NCBI GenBank assembly: GCA_020851995.1
Contig: JADZBO010000261.1
Location: 18,451 to 82,450, forward strand
Direction: 5' to 3'
Length of the DNA: 64,000 bases
DNA from: Burkholderiaceae bacterium
GTDB taxonomy: Bacteria; Pseudomonadota; Gammaproteobacteria; Burkholderiales; Burkholderiaceae_B
Shown: positions 48,895 to 57,521 of the stretch, piece by piece
Layout: each line of letters begins with the position of its first letter
Numbering within the stretch: position 1 is the stretch's first letter
Position numbers and translations under genes: made by a program
Notes under the pieces: generated by a model
The model's database searches: none
The model's input: only the letters and a program-made list of their open reading frames with translations
What the model was told of the DNA's origin: nothing

Positions 48895-50382
48895 GTGTCA
48901 GGCGAAACGATCGCGGACGTATTGGTCATCGGAGGTGGCGGCGCTGGCCTTGCCGCTGCGCTTGAGGCCGCCCAGCTCGGCCGCAACGTGATTCTGCTCG
49001 AGAAAAACCCGGCAACCGGCGGATCGACCTCGTGGTCGGTGGGCTCGATCACCGCAACCAATACGCCGCACCAAAGGCGCGCGGGCATCACGGACAGCGC
49101 CGATGCGCATTTTGAAGACCTCGGCAAACACGCCGGCGCGCTTGCTCCGCGCGACAACTTGCGACTGCGCCGGATCCTGGCCGACAACACCAGCGACATG
49201 ATGGACTGGCTGACCGCAATGGGTGTGGTTTTTGTCGGACCAGAGGAAGAGCCCCCGCACCGGGTCGCGCGCATGCACAACGTCGTTCCCAACTCGCGTT
49301 CGTTTGCGTATCACCTCACGCGGCACTGCCGCAAAGCCGGGGTCGATATTCGTCTCAATACAGTGACCGAACGCATCCTTCTCGAGGACAACTGTGCGGT
49401 GGGCGTCGCCGCGCGCCTGGCCGACGGATCAGAGCACCTGTTCAGAGCCACCCAAGGCATTGTGCTGGCGAGCGGCGACTACAGCGCAGCGCCCGACCTC
49501 AAGGAGAAGCTCGCGTCGCCCGAGGTGGCACCAGTCGACGCCGTCAATCCGACGGCCACCGGAGACGGCCATCGCATGGCACTCGCAATCGGCGCGACGG
49601 TGGTCAATGGCGACATCGTGCGTGGCCCGATCATGCGGTTCATCGCGCCGACCCGCCCCAATATCCTTCAGAAACTGCCGCCCACTCGCTGGATCGCACA
49701 GTGCATTGCCTGGTCGGCACGCCACCTGCCGCAGTGGATTCTGCGACCTTTCCTGATGAGCTTCCTGACAACCGCAGTCAGCCCCTCGGTCGACCTCTAC
49801 CGCGAAGGCGGCATCCTGATCAACAAACGCGGCGAGCGCTTCACCGATGAACTCGGTCGACCGAATCAGGACACCGCGCGCCAGCCTGATCGCGTGGCGT
49901 GGATCGTCTTCGACAGCGCCGTCGCCGCTAAATTTTCCGCGTGGCCCTACTACATCTCGACAGCGCCGGGCGTGGCTTACGCCTATCTGGACGATTACCG
50001 CCGCAACCGACCCGACATTTTCCACAAGGCCGATACCATCGCGCAACTGGCAGAGCACATGGGGGTTCCCGCGCAGACGCTTGAACGAACGCTCGCGCAG
50101 TACAACGCCGGCGAGCGCGGGAAACGACCCGCTCTCGGACAGGGACCTTTTTACGCGCTTGGCCCGGTGCGCAGCTACGTCGTTTTCACCGACGGCGGCC
50201 TGCGCGTGAACCCGCGTCTTGAGGTCCTGCGCGCCGATGGGACGCCAATCGACGGACTCTATGCCGCCGGCTCGGCCGGACAGGGTGGCCTGCTGCTGGA
50301 AGGACACGGACACCATCTTGGATGGGCCTTCATTTCCGGGCGGATCGCGGGGCGTAACGCAGCCCGCCACTGTCGCGCCTGA
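48895..50382 (+). CDS. FAD-dependent dehydrogenase (3-ketosteroid-dehydrogenase/fumarate-reductase-like)
   Basis: A 495-residue flavoprotein. VLVIGGGGAGLAAALEAAQLGRNVILLEKNPATGGST is the FAD Rossmann motif; GIVLASGDYSA, NPTATGDGHRMALAIGA and YAAGSAGQGGLLLEGHGHHLGWAFISGRIAGRNA follow the fumarate reductase/3-oxosteroid 1-dehydrogenase/urocanate reductase branch. These enzymes insert or remove a C=C bond next to a carbonyl. The start is GTG 48895 with CTGGAGAAC upstream. It sits between a PRISE-like reductase and a CoA-transferase, so both act on the same unknown skeleton. Confidence 0.82.
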   Translation: MSGETIADVLVIGGGGAGLAAALEAAQLGRNVILLEKNPATGGSTSWSVGSITATNTPHQRRAGITDSADAHFEDLGKHAGALAPRDNLRLRRILADNTSDMMDWLTAMGVVFVGPEEEPPHRVARMHNVVPNSRSFAYHLTRHCRKAGVDIRLNTVTERILLEDNCAVGVAARLADGSEHLFRATQGIVLASGDYSAAPDLKEKLASPEVAPVDAVNPTATGDGHRMALAIGATVVNGDIVRGPIMRFIAPTRPNILQKLPPTRWIAQCIAWSARHLPQWILRPFLMSFLTTAVSPSVDLYREGGILINKRGERFTDELGRPNQDTARQPDRVAWIVFDSAVAAKFSAWPYYISTAPGVAYAYLDDYRRNRPDIFHKADTIAQLAEHMGVPAQTLERTLAQYNAGERGKRPALGQGPFYALGPVRSYVVFTDGGLRVNPRLEVLRADGTPIDGLYAAGSAGQGGLLLEGHGHHLGWAFISGRIAGRNAARHCRA

Positions 50383-50422
50383 CCATCCGAACCCCACAGA
50401 ACAAAACACTCAAAGGATCGAC

Positions 50423-51652
50423 ATGCTGCCGTACGAATCACTTCCGACCCTGCAGTCTGGCACAGGCTTTGACATGTTCGACGGAATCCGGGTGCTTGAC
50501 CTGAGCACCTCGATCGCCGGACCGTATGCCACTCAACTGCTGGCCGATTTTGGCGCAACCGTGCTGAAGATCGAAAAAAGCGGCACCGGTGACGATGCGC
50601 GCCAGTGGGGCCCGCCTTTCCTGAACGGCGCCGCACTCTGGTTCCTGAGCGTGAACCGCAACAAGCACAGCATGGCGCTGGACGTCAGCAAGCCCGAAGG
50701 CCTCGCCATACTGACCGAACTGCTTGAAACCACCGATGTGCTGGTGGTCAATATGACGCCGCGCGTGCAGCAGAAGCTGGGCATCGATCACGCCACGCTG
50801 GCCGCCCGCTTTCCACGCCTGATTCACGCCTCGCTGACCGGCTTCGGTCTGACAACGAGCCGCCGCGAATACCCGTGCTACGACCTGATTGCCGAAGGCT
50901 ATTCGGGAATCATGGATCTGACCGGCGAACTCGAAAATGACCCCCAAAAGGTCGGAACGCCGGCCGCCGACATGCTGGGAGGTCAGGATCTGGCAATGGC
51001 AGTCATGGCGGCACTCTACAAGCGCCAGCGCACTGGCAAGGGCGCGAGCATCGATATTTCCATGATCGCCACCATGACGCGCTTCACCGCGCCAAGGGTC
51101 TCCTCTTACCTGGGTTCGGCCGAATTGCCGCGCCGCTCCGGTGGTCGCGATTCGGTCATCGCCATTTATCAGGTATTCGACACCGCCGACGAGCAACTGA
51201 CGCTTGGGTTGGGCAACGACCCAATCTGGCAACGGTTCTGGGAAGCCGTGGGTGATCCGGAATTCGCGCGCAAGCCAGAATATGCCAGCAATGCATCGCG
51301 CCGCGAAAACCGCGTCGAAATCGTGCAGAGGATTGCGACCATTCTGGCCAAGCGACCCCGCGACGAATGGCTCGCGCTTTTTGCGCGCAACCGTATTCCC
51401 GCCGGGCCGCTGAATCGGGTGGACGAGGTGGTCCGCGACCCAGACCTCCTGGACACAAAGTTTTTTTATCAGAGCGATTCAAGCTACGGGAACATCCCGC
51501 AGATCGGTCTGGGCATCGCGATCGACGGCAAACAGGATATCCATCGCAAAGCTCCCCCTGCGCTCGGCGAGGATACCGGGACAGTGCTGCGCGAATGGCT
51601 CGGCAAGTCAGAGTTTGAAATCGGAGCATTGAAAAAATCAGGCATTATTTAG
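50423..51652 (+). CDS. CaiB/BaiF family CoA-transferase
   Basis: A 409-residue class III CoA-transferase. FDGIRVLDLSTSIAGPYATQLLADFGATVLKIEK is the N-terminal signature, YDLIAEGYSGIMDLTG holds the catalytic Asp, and ISMIATMTRF, RVDEVVRDPDLLDTKFF follow. The ATG at 50423 has AAAGGATCG upstream; the earlier ORF start at 50219 lies inside the flavoprotein gene in another frame. The next gene begins four bases after its stop. It differs clearly from the second CaiB gene of the operon (54966), so two distinct acids may be activated. Confidence 0.88.
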   Translation: MLPYESLPTLQSGTGFDMFDGIRVLDLSTSIAGPYATQLLADFGATVLKIEKSGTGDDARQWGPPFLNGAALWFLSVNRNKHSMALDVSKPEGLAILTELLETTDVLVVNMTPRVQQKLGIDHATLAARFPRLIHASLTGFGLTTSRREYPCYDLIAEGYSGIMDLTGELENDPQKVGTPAADMLGGQDLAMAVMAALYKRQRTGKGASIDISMIATMTRFTAPRVSSYLGSAELPRRSGGRDSVIAIYQVFDTADEQLTLGLGNDPIWQRFWEAVGDPEFARKPEYASNASRRENRVEIVQRIATILAKRPRDEWLALFARNRIPAGPLNRVDEVVRDPDLLDTKFFYQSDSSYGNIPQIGLGIAIDGKQDIHRKAPPALGEDTGTVLREWLGKSEFEIGALKKSGII

Positions 51653-51656
51653 TGTA

Positions 51657-53390
51657 ATGTTCGACGCTTTTCCGCTCGATCCACTGCTCCGCAATGAATA
51701 CTTCAGGACCACGGCAATGATGCTGACCTTGCACGATCCCCAGCGAGCCAGACACTACTACGACACCGGTGTATGGCAGAACGACACGCTCTATACGCTG
51801 CTGCGCCGTCATGCGCTTGAACAGCCCGATGCCATCGCGCTGCGCGACCCGCACACGACGCTCACCTGGCGTGGCCTGTTTGACGAGGTTGAGCGCGTCG
51901 CGGCCTCGTTGCATGCGAGCGGTTTACAGCGTGGCGACCGGGTTGCCATCTGGTTGCCGAGTCGTGTCGAATGCGTGGCGATCTTCCTGGCCTGCTCCCG
52001 CAACGGCTATGTCTGCTGCCCTTCGCTTCACCAGAGCTATACCGCGCCAGAGATCATCGCGCTGCTCAAACGCGTCCGCTGCAAGGCATTCTTCACGATG
52101 CCGGGCCACGGTGCCGAGACTGCGGCAAACCCGGTGTTTCCGTTGCTTGCCGAGGCTCCCGATCTGAAACGGACTTATGTGCTGGGCGGCGCCCTCGGTG
52201 CCGGCGCACCCTCGATTGACGGTGCCACGCCCTACCCCGACGCGACCGTGCAGCCCTGCGATCTGGAGCCGGACCTCAACCCGGACAAGGTCACCTACCT
52301 GGCCTTTACCTCGGGCACCACCGGCCTGCCCAAAGGGGTCATGCACAGTGACAACACGCTGCTCGTCAATGGCCGGACGATGGTGGCGGACTGGCACCAT
52401 GACCGCGACACCATTCTGCTCTCGCTCAGCCCCATGAGCCACCACATTGGCACGGTGGCGATGGAACAATTCCTCGTCGCCGGCATGCAACTGGTCATCC
52501 ACAACCCGGCAGCGGGCAAGGCCGCGCTCGATTGGGCGCTGGAGACCGGTGCCACCTACGTGATGGGTGTGCCGACCCACGCCATGGATATTCTTGATGA
52601 GTTGCGCCGCCGCGGCGATGAACGTCTGGGCAAGGTGCGCACGTTTTACATGGCCGGTGCGCCGATTCCCCTGGAATTGGCTGAGCAGTTTCTGCGCATT
52701 GGCATCACGCCCCAGAATGTCTATGGGATGACCGAAAACGGCTCGCACCAGTACACCCTGCCGACCGATCCCACGAACACCATCGTCGGCACCTGCGGCC
52801 GCTCGGGCGCGGGGTACGAAGTGCGGATCTTCGACGCCGAGAATCCCGATCTCGAGTTGCCCGTGGGTCAGGTGGGCGAAATTGGCGGGCGCGGCGGTCA
52901 GCTCACGCTAGGCTACTATGACGACCAGATCGCGACCGAAAGCTCGTTCAATAAATCCGGGTGGTTCATGAGCGGAGACCTTGGCGTGCTCGATACGCAG
53001 AACTGTCTGCAGATCGTCGGGCGCAAAAAGGATCTGATTATCAGGGGCGGCCACAATATTCATCCGGCCCGCATTGAGGATCTCGCGCATCGTCACCCGG
53101 GAATCGCCAAGGCGGCGGCGTTTCCGGTCGCCGACGAGCGCTTGGGCGAAAAGGTCTGCCTCGCCATCATCGTGCGACCCGGTTTCGCGCTCGCGGCAAC
53201 CGAGGTGCTGCAGCACCTGCACGACACCGGACTCTCCCGCTACGACATGCCCGAATACTTCATTGCAATGGATGCTTTCCCCCTCACGGCAAGCGGGAAG
53301 ATTCTCAAGCGCGATCTCAAGGAGATGGCGACACGGGGCGAGATCTCCCCTGAACCCGTACGCTGGAACGCGCGGGTTGCGGGCGCGTGA
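51657..53390 (+). CDS. AMP-forming acyl-CoA ligase (cyclohexanecarboxylate/medium-chain acyl-CoA ligase-like)
   Basis: A 577-residue adenylate-forming enzyme. FTSGTTGLPKGVMHSDN is the ATP P-loop, VYGMTENGSHQY is the acyl-site A5 motif, WFMSGDLGVLD and GRKKDLIIRGGHNIHPARIEDL are A7 and A8, and LTASGKILKRDLKE holds the catalytic lysine. It forms an acyl-AMP and then the CoA thioester. A start at 51717 (MMLTLHDPQRARHYY) has a better ribosome site (AGGACC) and may be the true one. Its company (two CoA-transferases) suggests several carboxylates appear in the pathway. Confidence 0.88.
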   Translation: MFDAFPLDPLLRNEYFRTTAMMLTLHDPQRARHYYDTGVWQNDTLYTLLRRHALEQPDAIALRDPHTTLTWRGLFDEVERVAASLHASGLQRGDRVAIWLPSRVECVAIFLACSRNGYVCCPSLHQSYTAPEIIALLKRVRCKAFFTMPGHGAETAANPVFPLLAEAPDLKRTYVLGGALGAGAPSIDGATPYPDATVQPCDLEPDLNPDKVTYLAFTSGTTGLPKGVMHSDNTLLVNGRTMVADWHHDRDTILLSLSPMSHHIGTVAMEQFLVAGMQLVIHNPAAGKAALDWALETGATYVMGVPTHAMDILDELRRRGDERLGKVRTFYMAGAPIPLELAEQFLRIGITPQNVYGMTENGSHQYTLPTDPTNTIVGTCGRSGAGYEVRIFDAENPDLELPVGQVGEIGGRGGQLTLGYYDDQIATESSFNKSGWFMSGDLGVLDTQNCLQIVGRKKDLIIRGGHNIHPARIEDLAHRHPGIAKAAAFPVADERLGEKVCLAIIVRPGFALAATEVLQHLHDTGLSRYDMPEYFIAMDAFPLTASGKILKRDLKEMATRGEISPEPVRWNARVAGA

Positions 53391-53431
53391 CTTCTCACAA
53401 AAATTTTGATGAATTGACACAAGGAACTTCA

Positions 53432-54307
53432 ATGAGCGACATCAGGACCATCGGCATCGTCGGTTGCGGCACCATGGGAACGGGCATCGCGATCGTCTGC
53501 GCGCGGGCGGGCTTCATCACACGCGTCTTCGACGTGCGTCCCGAGCCCCTCGAAGGAGCACGAAAGCAGATCGCAGCCTTTTTGCGCAAATCGGTCGAAC
53601 GCGGCAAACTGGCCGCCGGCCAGGATGAGGCGATCCTCGCCCGCCTGCATACCTCCACTCGCATCGAGGATTTCGCGGATTGCGACCTGGTGATCGAGGC
53701 CGTTTTCGAAGACCTCAAGGTCAAACACGCGATCTTTTCGCAGTTGAATGCGATTTGCCCGGAACACACGATTTTTGCTTCCAACACTTCGACGATTTCG
53801 ATCACCGAGATCGCCGGCGGCAGCGGTCGTGACGACCGTTTTGTGGGCATGCACTTCTGCCTTCCGGCGCAACTGATGAAGCTCGTCGAAATGTCGCCGG
53901 GAATCAACACCTCCGAAGAAACGTTCGAGCGCGCCTGGAAAGCCACCATCGCGCTGGGCCAACACCCGGTGCGCACGCGCGACACCCCGGGCTTCATCCT
54001 CAACTACTTCCTGGTTCCCTGGCACAACGATGTCATTAACCTGGTCGATCAGGGCGTCGCGACGCCAGCTGACATCGATCTGGCAGTGAAGACGGCACTT
54101 GGCTATCCGCTTGGCCCGCTCGAACTACTTGACATGGTCGGCATGGATACGCAAAAGCTGCTTTGCGAGGCGCTGCACGGCGTGACCAATGAACCGCGCG
54201 CGGCCTGCCCGCCGCTGGTGAGGCGCATGATCGGCTCGGGACGTCTGGGACGCAAGACCGGACGCGGATTTCACACCTATGACAGCAAAAAGATTTTCGG
54301 GGCCTGA
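53432..54307 (+). CDS. 3-hydroxyacyl-CoA dehydrogenase, NAD-binding plus first C-terminal domain
   Basis: A 291-residue enzyme: RTIGIVGCGTMGTGIAIVCARAGF is the NAD Rossmann loop, DLVIEAVFEDLKVKHAIF and ASNTSTISITEIA are conserved, and GMHFCLPAQLMKLVEM provides the catalytic His with Glu downstream. The C-domain (TPGFILNYFLVPWHNDVINLVDQGVATPADIDLAVKTALGYPLGPLELLDMVG) is complete. The ATG at 53432 has AAGGAAC upstream. The stop TGA (54305-54307) is followed in the same frame by ATC ATG, the start of the next gene; together they would equal a PaaH-type two-domain dehydrogenase of about 514 residues. Confidence 0.87.
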   Translation: MSDIRTIGIVGCGTMGTGIAIVCARAGFITRVFDVRPEPLEGARKQIAAFLRKSVERGKLAAGQDEAILARLHTSTRIEDFADCDLVIEAVFEDLKVKHAIFSQLNAICPEHTIFASNTSTISITEIAGGSGRDDRFVGMHFCLPAQLMKLVEMSPGINTSEETFERAWKATIALGQHPVRTRDTPGFILNYFLVPWHNDVINLVDQGVATPADIDLAVKTALGYPLGPLELLDMVGMDTQKLLCEALHGVTNEPRAACPPLVRRMIGSGRLGRKTGRGFHTYDSKKIFGA

Positions 54308-54310
54308 ATC

Positions 54311-54979
54311 ATGACCTACAAGATTATCCAGCACGGGGAAAGCCGATCGTTTCCCGACCACCATCCGTTCGTCGCACACGCCAACCCTGACGGCCAGGGC
54401 AGCGTGTTCATCGGGTCGCAGGCCGCCGGCGCGTTTCAGGCGCATCGCGAGATCGTCTCGCAGTCCGGTTTCGTGGCAATCGAACTGGGGAACGAGTGCC
54501 TTGGCGTTCACCTGAGCGACGACGCGGGCCCGGACAACGTCGTCGGCTTCGCGCGGTTTCGCATCGGTGATGCGGCACCGACTGACCTGGTGGAATTGGT
54601 TCGGATGCCCTACACCAGCACGCAGGCGCTGGACAGCGCACGGCTTGCGTTTGAGGCGGCCGGACTCAAGGTCGCGGTCTGCAATGACTTTCCGGGCCGG
54701 ATTCTGAACCGCCTGCTGCGTCCGTATTACAACGCGGCACTGCGGCGTCTGGACGAAGGGCTCGCTTCGGCAGCGGATATGGACACCACGCTGCGACTCG
54801 GCCTGGGCTATCCCGAAGGTCCGATCGCCTTGCTGACCCGTACGGGCCTGCATCACCATTTTGAAGTGACACGCGACCTGTACGAGCAACTCGGCCAGGA
54901 GGCCTATGCTCCAGCCCGACGCGCACGCAATGCGTGGTTGCGGCGTCAGCGCGAGGAGGACGGTGATGCAACCGCTTGA
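54311..54979 (+). CDS. 3-hydroxyacyl-CoA dehydrogenase C-terminal half (split PaaH-like)
   Basis: A 222-residue protein that lacks the G-x-G-x-x-G loop but keeps a worn Rossmann-like part (GFVAIELGNECLGVHLSDDAG) and a full second 3HCDH_C domain (NDFPGRILNRLLRPYYNAALRRLDEGLASAADMDTTLRLGLGYPEGPIALL). This is what the second half of two-domain PaaH-type proteins looks like. It is in frame with the gene before it, with one codon between stop and ATG. It likely forms a complex with its neighbour, unless a TGA readthrough or mutation is involved. It overlaps the next gene by 14 bases. Confidence 0.8.
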   Translation: MTYKIIQHGESRSFPDHHPFVAHANPDGQGSVFIGSQAAGAFQAHREIVSQSGFVAIELGNECLGVHLSDDAGPDNVVGFARFRIGDAAPTDLVELVRMPYTSTQALDSARLAFEAAGLKVAVCNDFPGRILNRLLRPYYNAALRRLDEGLASAADMDTTLRLGLGYPEGPIALLTRTGLHHHFEVTRDLYEQLGQEAYAPARRARNAWLRRQREEDGDATA

Positions 54980-56072
54980 AGGCGTCAAGGTCCTGGACTT
55001 CAGCACCCTGCTGCCAGGACCGATGTGCACGCTGCTGCTGGCTGACGCCGGCGCGGATGTCATCAAGATCGAACGGGCGCAGGGCGATGAGATGCGTTCG
55101 TATGTCCCGAAGTTCGGCACCGACAGCGTTAATTTCGCGCTGCTCAATCGCGGCAAGAAGTCCATCGTGGCGGACCTTAAATCGCCGGAAATTCGCGCCC
55201 GCATCGAGGCACTGTTGCGTGAGGCCGATGTGCTCGTCGAGCAGTTCCGCCCCGGCGTGATGGATCGCCTGGGTCTGGGTTACGCGGACGTCTCGAAGAT
55301 CAATCCACGCATCATTTATTGCTCGATCACCGGCTACGGGCAGGATGGGCCTTACGCGCAGGTCGCTGCGCACGATCTGAACTATCAGGCGCAGGCGGGA
55401 ATGCTCAGCCTCGCAGCCGACGATACCGGCAAACCCATCGTGCCAGCCGTCCTGACGGCCGATCTCGCAGGCGGCGCGTACCCGGCCGTCATGAATATCC
55501 TGCTGGCGCTGCGCCAGCGTGATCTCAGCGGAGCCGGCTGTCACCTTGACGTGTCGATGGCCGACAACCTGTTCACGCTGATGTACTGGGGACTGGGCAA
55601 CGGCTGGACATCCGGCGAATGGCCAACGCCGGCGGGCGATCTGGTCACGGGTGGCAGCCCCCGCTACCAGATTTACGAAACCGCGGACGGCCAATACCTT
55701 GCGGCGGCTCCGCTTGAAGATAAATTCTGGGGAAATTTCCTGGCGCTCATCGGCGCACAGGAATTGCGGGAAGACCCCGATGCGCGCGCCGTGCAAGCCA
55801 AAATAGCGGCGATCATCAAGACCAGGTCCGCCCAGGCATGGCTGGCGATCTTCGAAGGCCATGACACCTGCGTTTCGCGGGTACTCTCACTCGATGAAGC
55901 GACCGAGGACCCGCACTTCCGGGCGCGCGGGGTTTTCGCGCGACGCCTCGCCGCCGCCACGGGGGAGTCGATTGCAGCGCTGCCAACGATTGTCAATCGC
56001 GCCTTCCTTGCACCCAGGGCGGATAGCGCTTCACCCGAACTTGGACAACACACACAGGAAATCTTAAAGTAG
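54966..56072 (+). CDS. CaiB/BaiF family CoA-transferase (second of the operon)
   Basis: A 368-residue class III CoA-transferase of the alpha-methylacyl-CoA racemase-like branch: LEGVKVLDFSTLLPGPMCTLLLADAGADVIKIERAQGDEMR at the start, SITGYGQDGPYAQVAAHDLNYQAQAGML with the catalytic Asp in HDLNY, and ISRVLSLDEATEDPHFRARGVF near the end. In racemases of this fold, Asp and a His do the chemistry; H-D-L-N-Y is the racemase-like signature, so racemase activity is an alternative. The ATG at 54966 lies inside the previous gene, hence translational coupling. Confidence 0.87.
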   Translation: MQPLEGVKVLDFSTLLPGPMCTLLLADAGADVIKIERAQGDEMRSYVPKFGTDSVNFALLNRGKKSIVADLKSPEIRARIEALLREADVLVEQFRPGVMDRLGLGYADVSKINPRIIYCSITGYGQDGPYAQVAAHDLNYQAQAGMLSLAADDTGKPIVPAVLTADLAGGAYPAVMNILLALRQRDLSGAGCHLDVSMADNLFTLMYWGLGNGWTSGEWPTPAGDLVTGGSPRYQIYETADGQYLAAAPLEDKFWGNFLALIGAQELREDPDARAVQAKIAAIIKTRSAQAWLAIFEGHDTCVSRVLSLDEATEDPHFRARGVFARRLAAATGESIAALPTIVNRAFLAPRADSASPELGQHTQEILK

Positions 56073-56195
56073 ACCCTATTGATCGATATCGACATTCAGC
56101 CAGACAGCCATTATCACTAGTCCATCCGCGATCCGGGGAGCCCGATTCGGGCGCGCGTGACCGCGTTTGCAGGTTTTCAAACAGGAGACATCACC

Positions 56196-57404
56196 ATGAA
56201 GTTCAAACACACTCTGCTCGCCGCCGCCATGACGCTGCTGGCACCCCTTGCCCAAGCCCAGACGCCGCAACCCTTTCGTATTGGCGCGCTGGTGGATATG
56301 TCGGGCGTGTATTCCGCGCATGGCGGTCCCGGCATGGTGACGGCAGTGCAAATGGCCGTCGAGGATTTCGGCGGCAAGGTGCTCGGACGTCCGATTGAAG
56401 TGCTTTCGGCCAACTACCAGAACAAGGTGGACATCGCGGCGGCGCGCGCACGCGAATGGTATGACCGCGACGATGTGCAGATGATTATCGAGTCGACCGA
56501 CTCGGCCGCAGCGCTTGCGTTGCAGCGACTGGGCGTCGAGAAGAAGCGCATCACCCTGTTCGCCGGATCGGCGAGTTCGGCGCTGACCAATGCCGAATGC
56601 TCTCCATACGGCGTGCATTACGTCTATGACACGTACGCCCTGTCGCACGGCACTGGACTTGCGGTCACCAAGGCGGGCGGCGACAGCTGGTTCTTCATCA
56701 CTGCGGATTACGCGTTCGGTCACGCGCTTGAAAAGGACACCGCCGAAGTCGTCACGCAAAATGGTGGCAAAGTGCTAGGTCAGGTCCGCGCCCCGTTGAA
56801 CACTCCCGACTTCTCATCGTTCCTGCTGCAGGCCCAGGCGTCCAAGGCCAAGGTCGTTGGCCTGGCCAACGCCGGCACTGACACGCAAAACTCGGTTCGC
56901 CAGGCCAATGAGTTCGGCATCACGCAGGGCGGCCAGAAGCTGGCGACGTTGCTGGTGTTCCTCCACGACATCAAGGGTCTGGGCCTGCAGGCCGCGCAAG
57001 GACTGCAGTTCACCGACGGCTTCTACTGGGATTACAACGACGAAACGCGTGCATTCGCCAAGCGGTTCTACGAGCGCCACAAGGGCATGCCGTCGATGGT
57101 GCAAGCCGGCGCCTACTCGGCAACGATGCATTACCTCAAGGCCATCACCGCGGCCGCATCGACCGAGCCCGACGCGATCATGGCCAAAATGCGCGCCACG
57201 CCGGTCAACGACTTCTTCGCCAAGAATGGCGTGATTCGTGCCGACGGACGCATGGTGCACGACATGTACCTGGCCGAAGCCAAGAAGCCCTCGGAATCGA
57301 AAAGCGACTGGGATCTGCTGAAGATCAACGCCGTGATCCCGGGTGACAAAGCCTATCGCCCACTGTCTGAGAGCCAGTGCCCGCTGGTCAAGAAGCCGTC
57401 CTGA
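56196..57404 (+). CDS. ABC-type (branched-chain amino acid/amide) substrate-binding protein
   Basis: A 402-residue periplasmic receptor of the Leu/Ile/Val-binding type (Peripla_BP_6). Signal peptide MKFKHTLLAAAMTLLAPLAQAQ, then PFRIGALVDMSGVYSAHGGPGMVTAVQMAVEDFG (ligand hinge) and EVVTQNGGKVLGQVRAPLNTPDFSSFLLQAQASKAKVVGLANAGTD. Such receptors in catabolic operons often bind aromatic or cyclic acids rather than amino acids. The ATG at 56196 has CAGGAGAC upstream. The gene follows the CoA-transferase after 123 bases; no LivH/M/G/F genes are in the window. Confidence 0.88.
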   Translation: MKFKHTLLAAAMTLLAPLAQAQTPQPFRIGALVDMSGVYSAHGGPGMVTAVQMAVEDFGGKVLGRPIEVLSANYQNKVDIAAARAREWYDRDDVQMIIESTDSAAALALQRLGVEKKRITLFAGSASSALTNAECSPYGVHYVYDTYALSHGTGLAVTKAGGDSWFFITADYAFGHALEKDTAEVVTQNGGKVLGQVRAPLNTPDFSSFLLQAQASKAKVVGLANAGTDTQNSVRQANEFGITQGGQKLATLLVFLHDIKGLGLQAAQGLQFTDGFYWDYNDETRAFAKRFYERHKGMPSMVQAGAYSATMHYLKAITAAASTEPDAIMAKMRATPVNDFFAKNGVIRADGRMVHDMYLAEAKKPSESKSDWDLLKINAVIPGDKAYRPLSESQCPLVKKPS

Positions 57405-57521
57405 TGCGTGCGCGGCAGGCTCCCCTGCGGGGGTTGGCCTGCCGCCGGCGCACAGACGACTGACGACAAGCCACAGACCACAGACAGATTTGCATCACAA
57501 CGAAAACGAGAACGAGACAAA

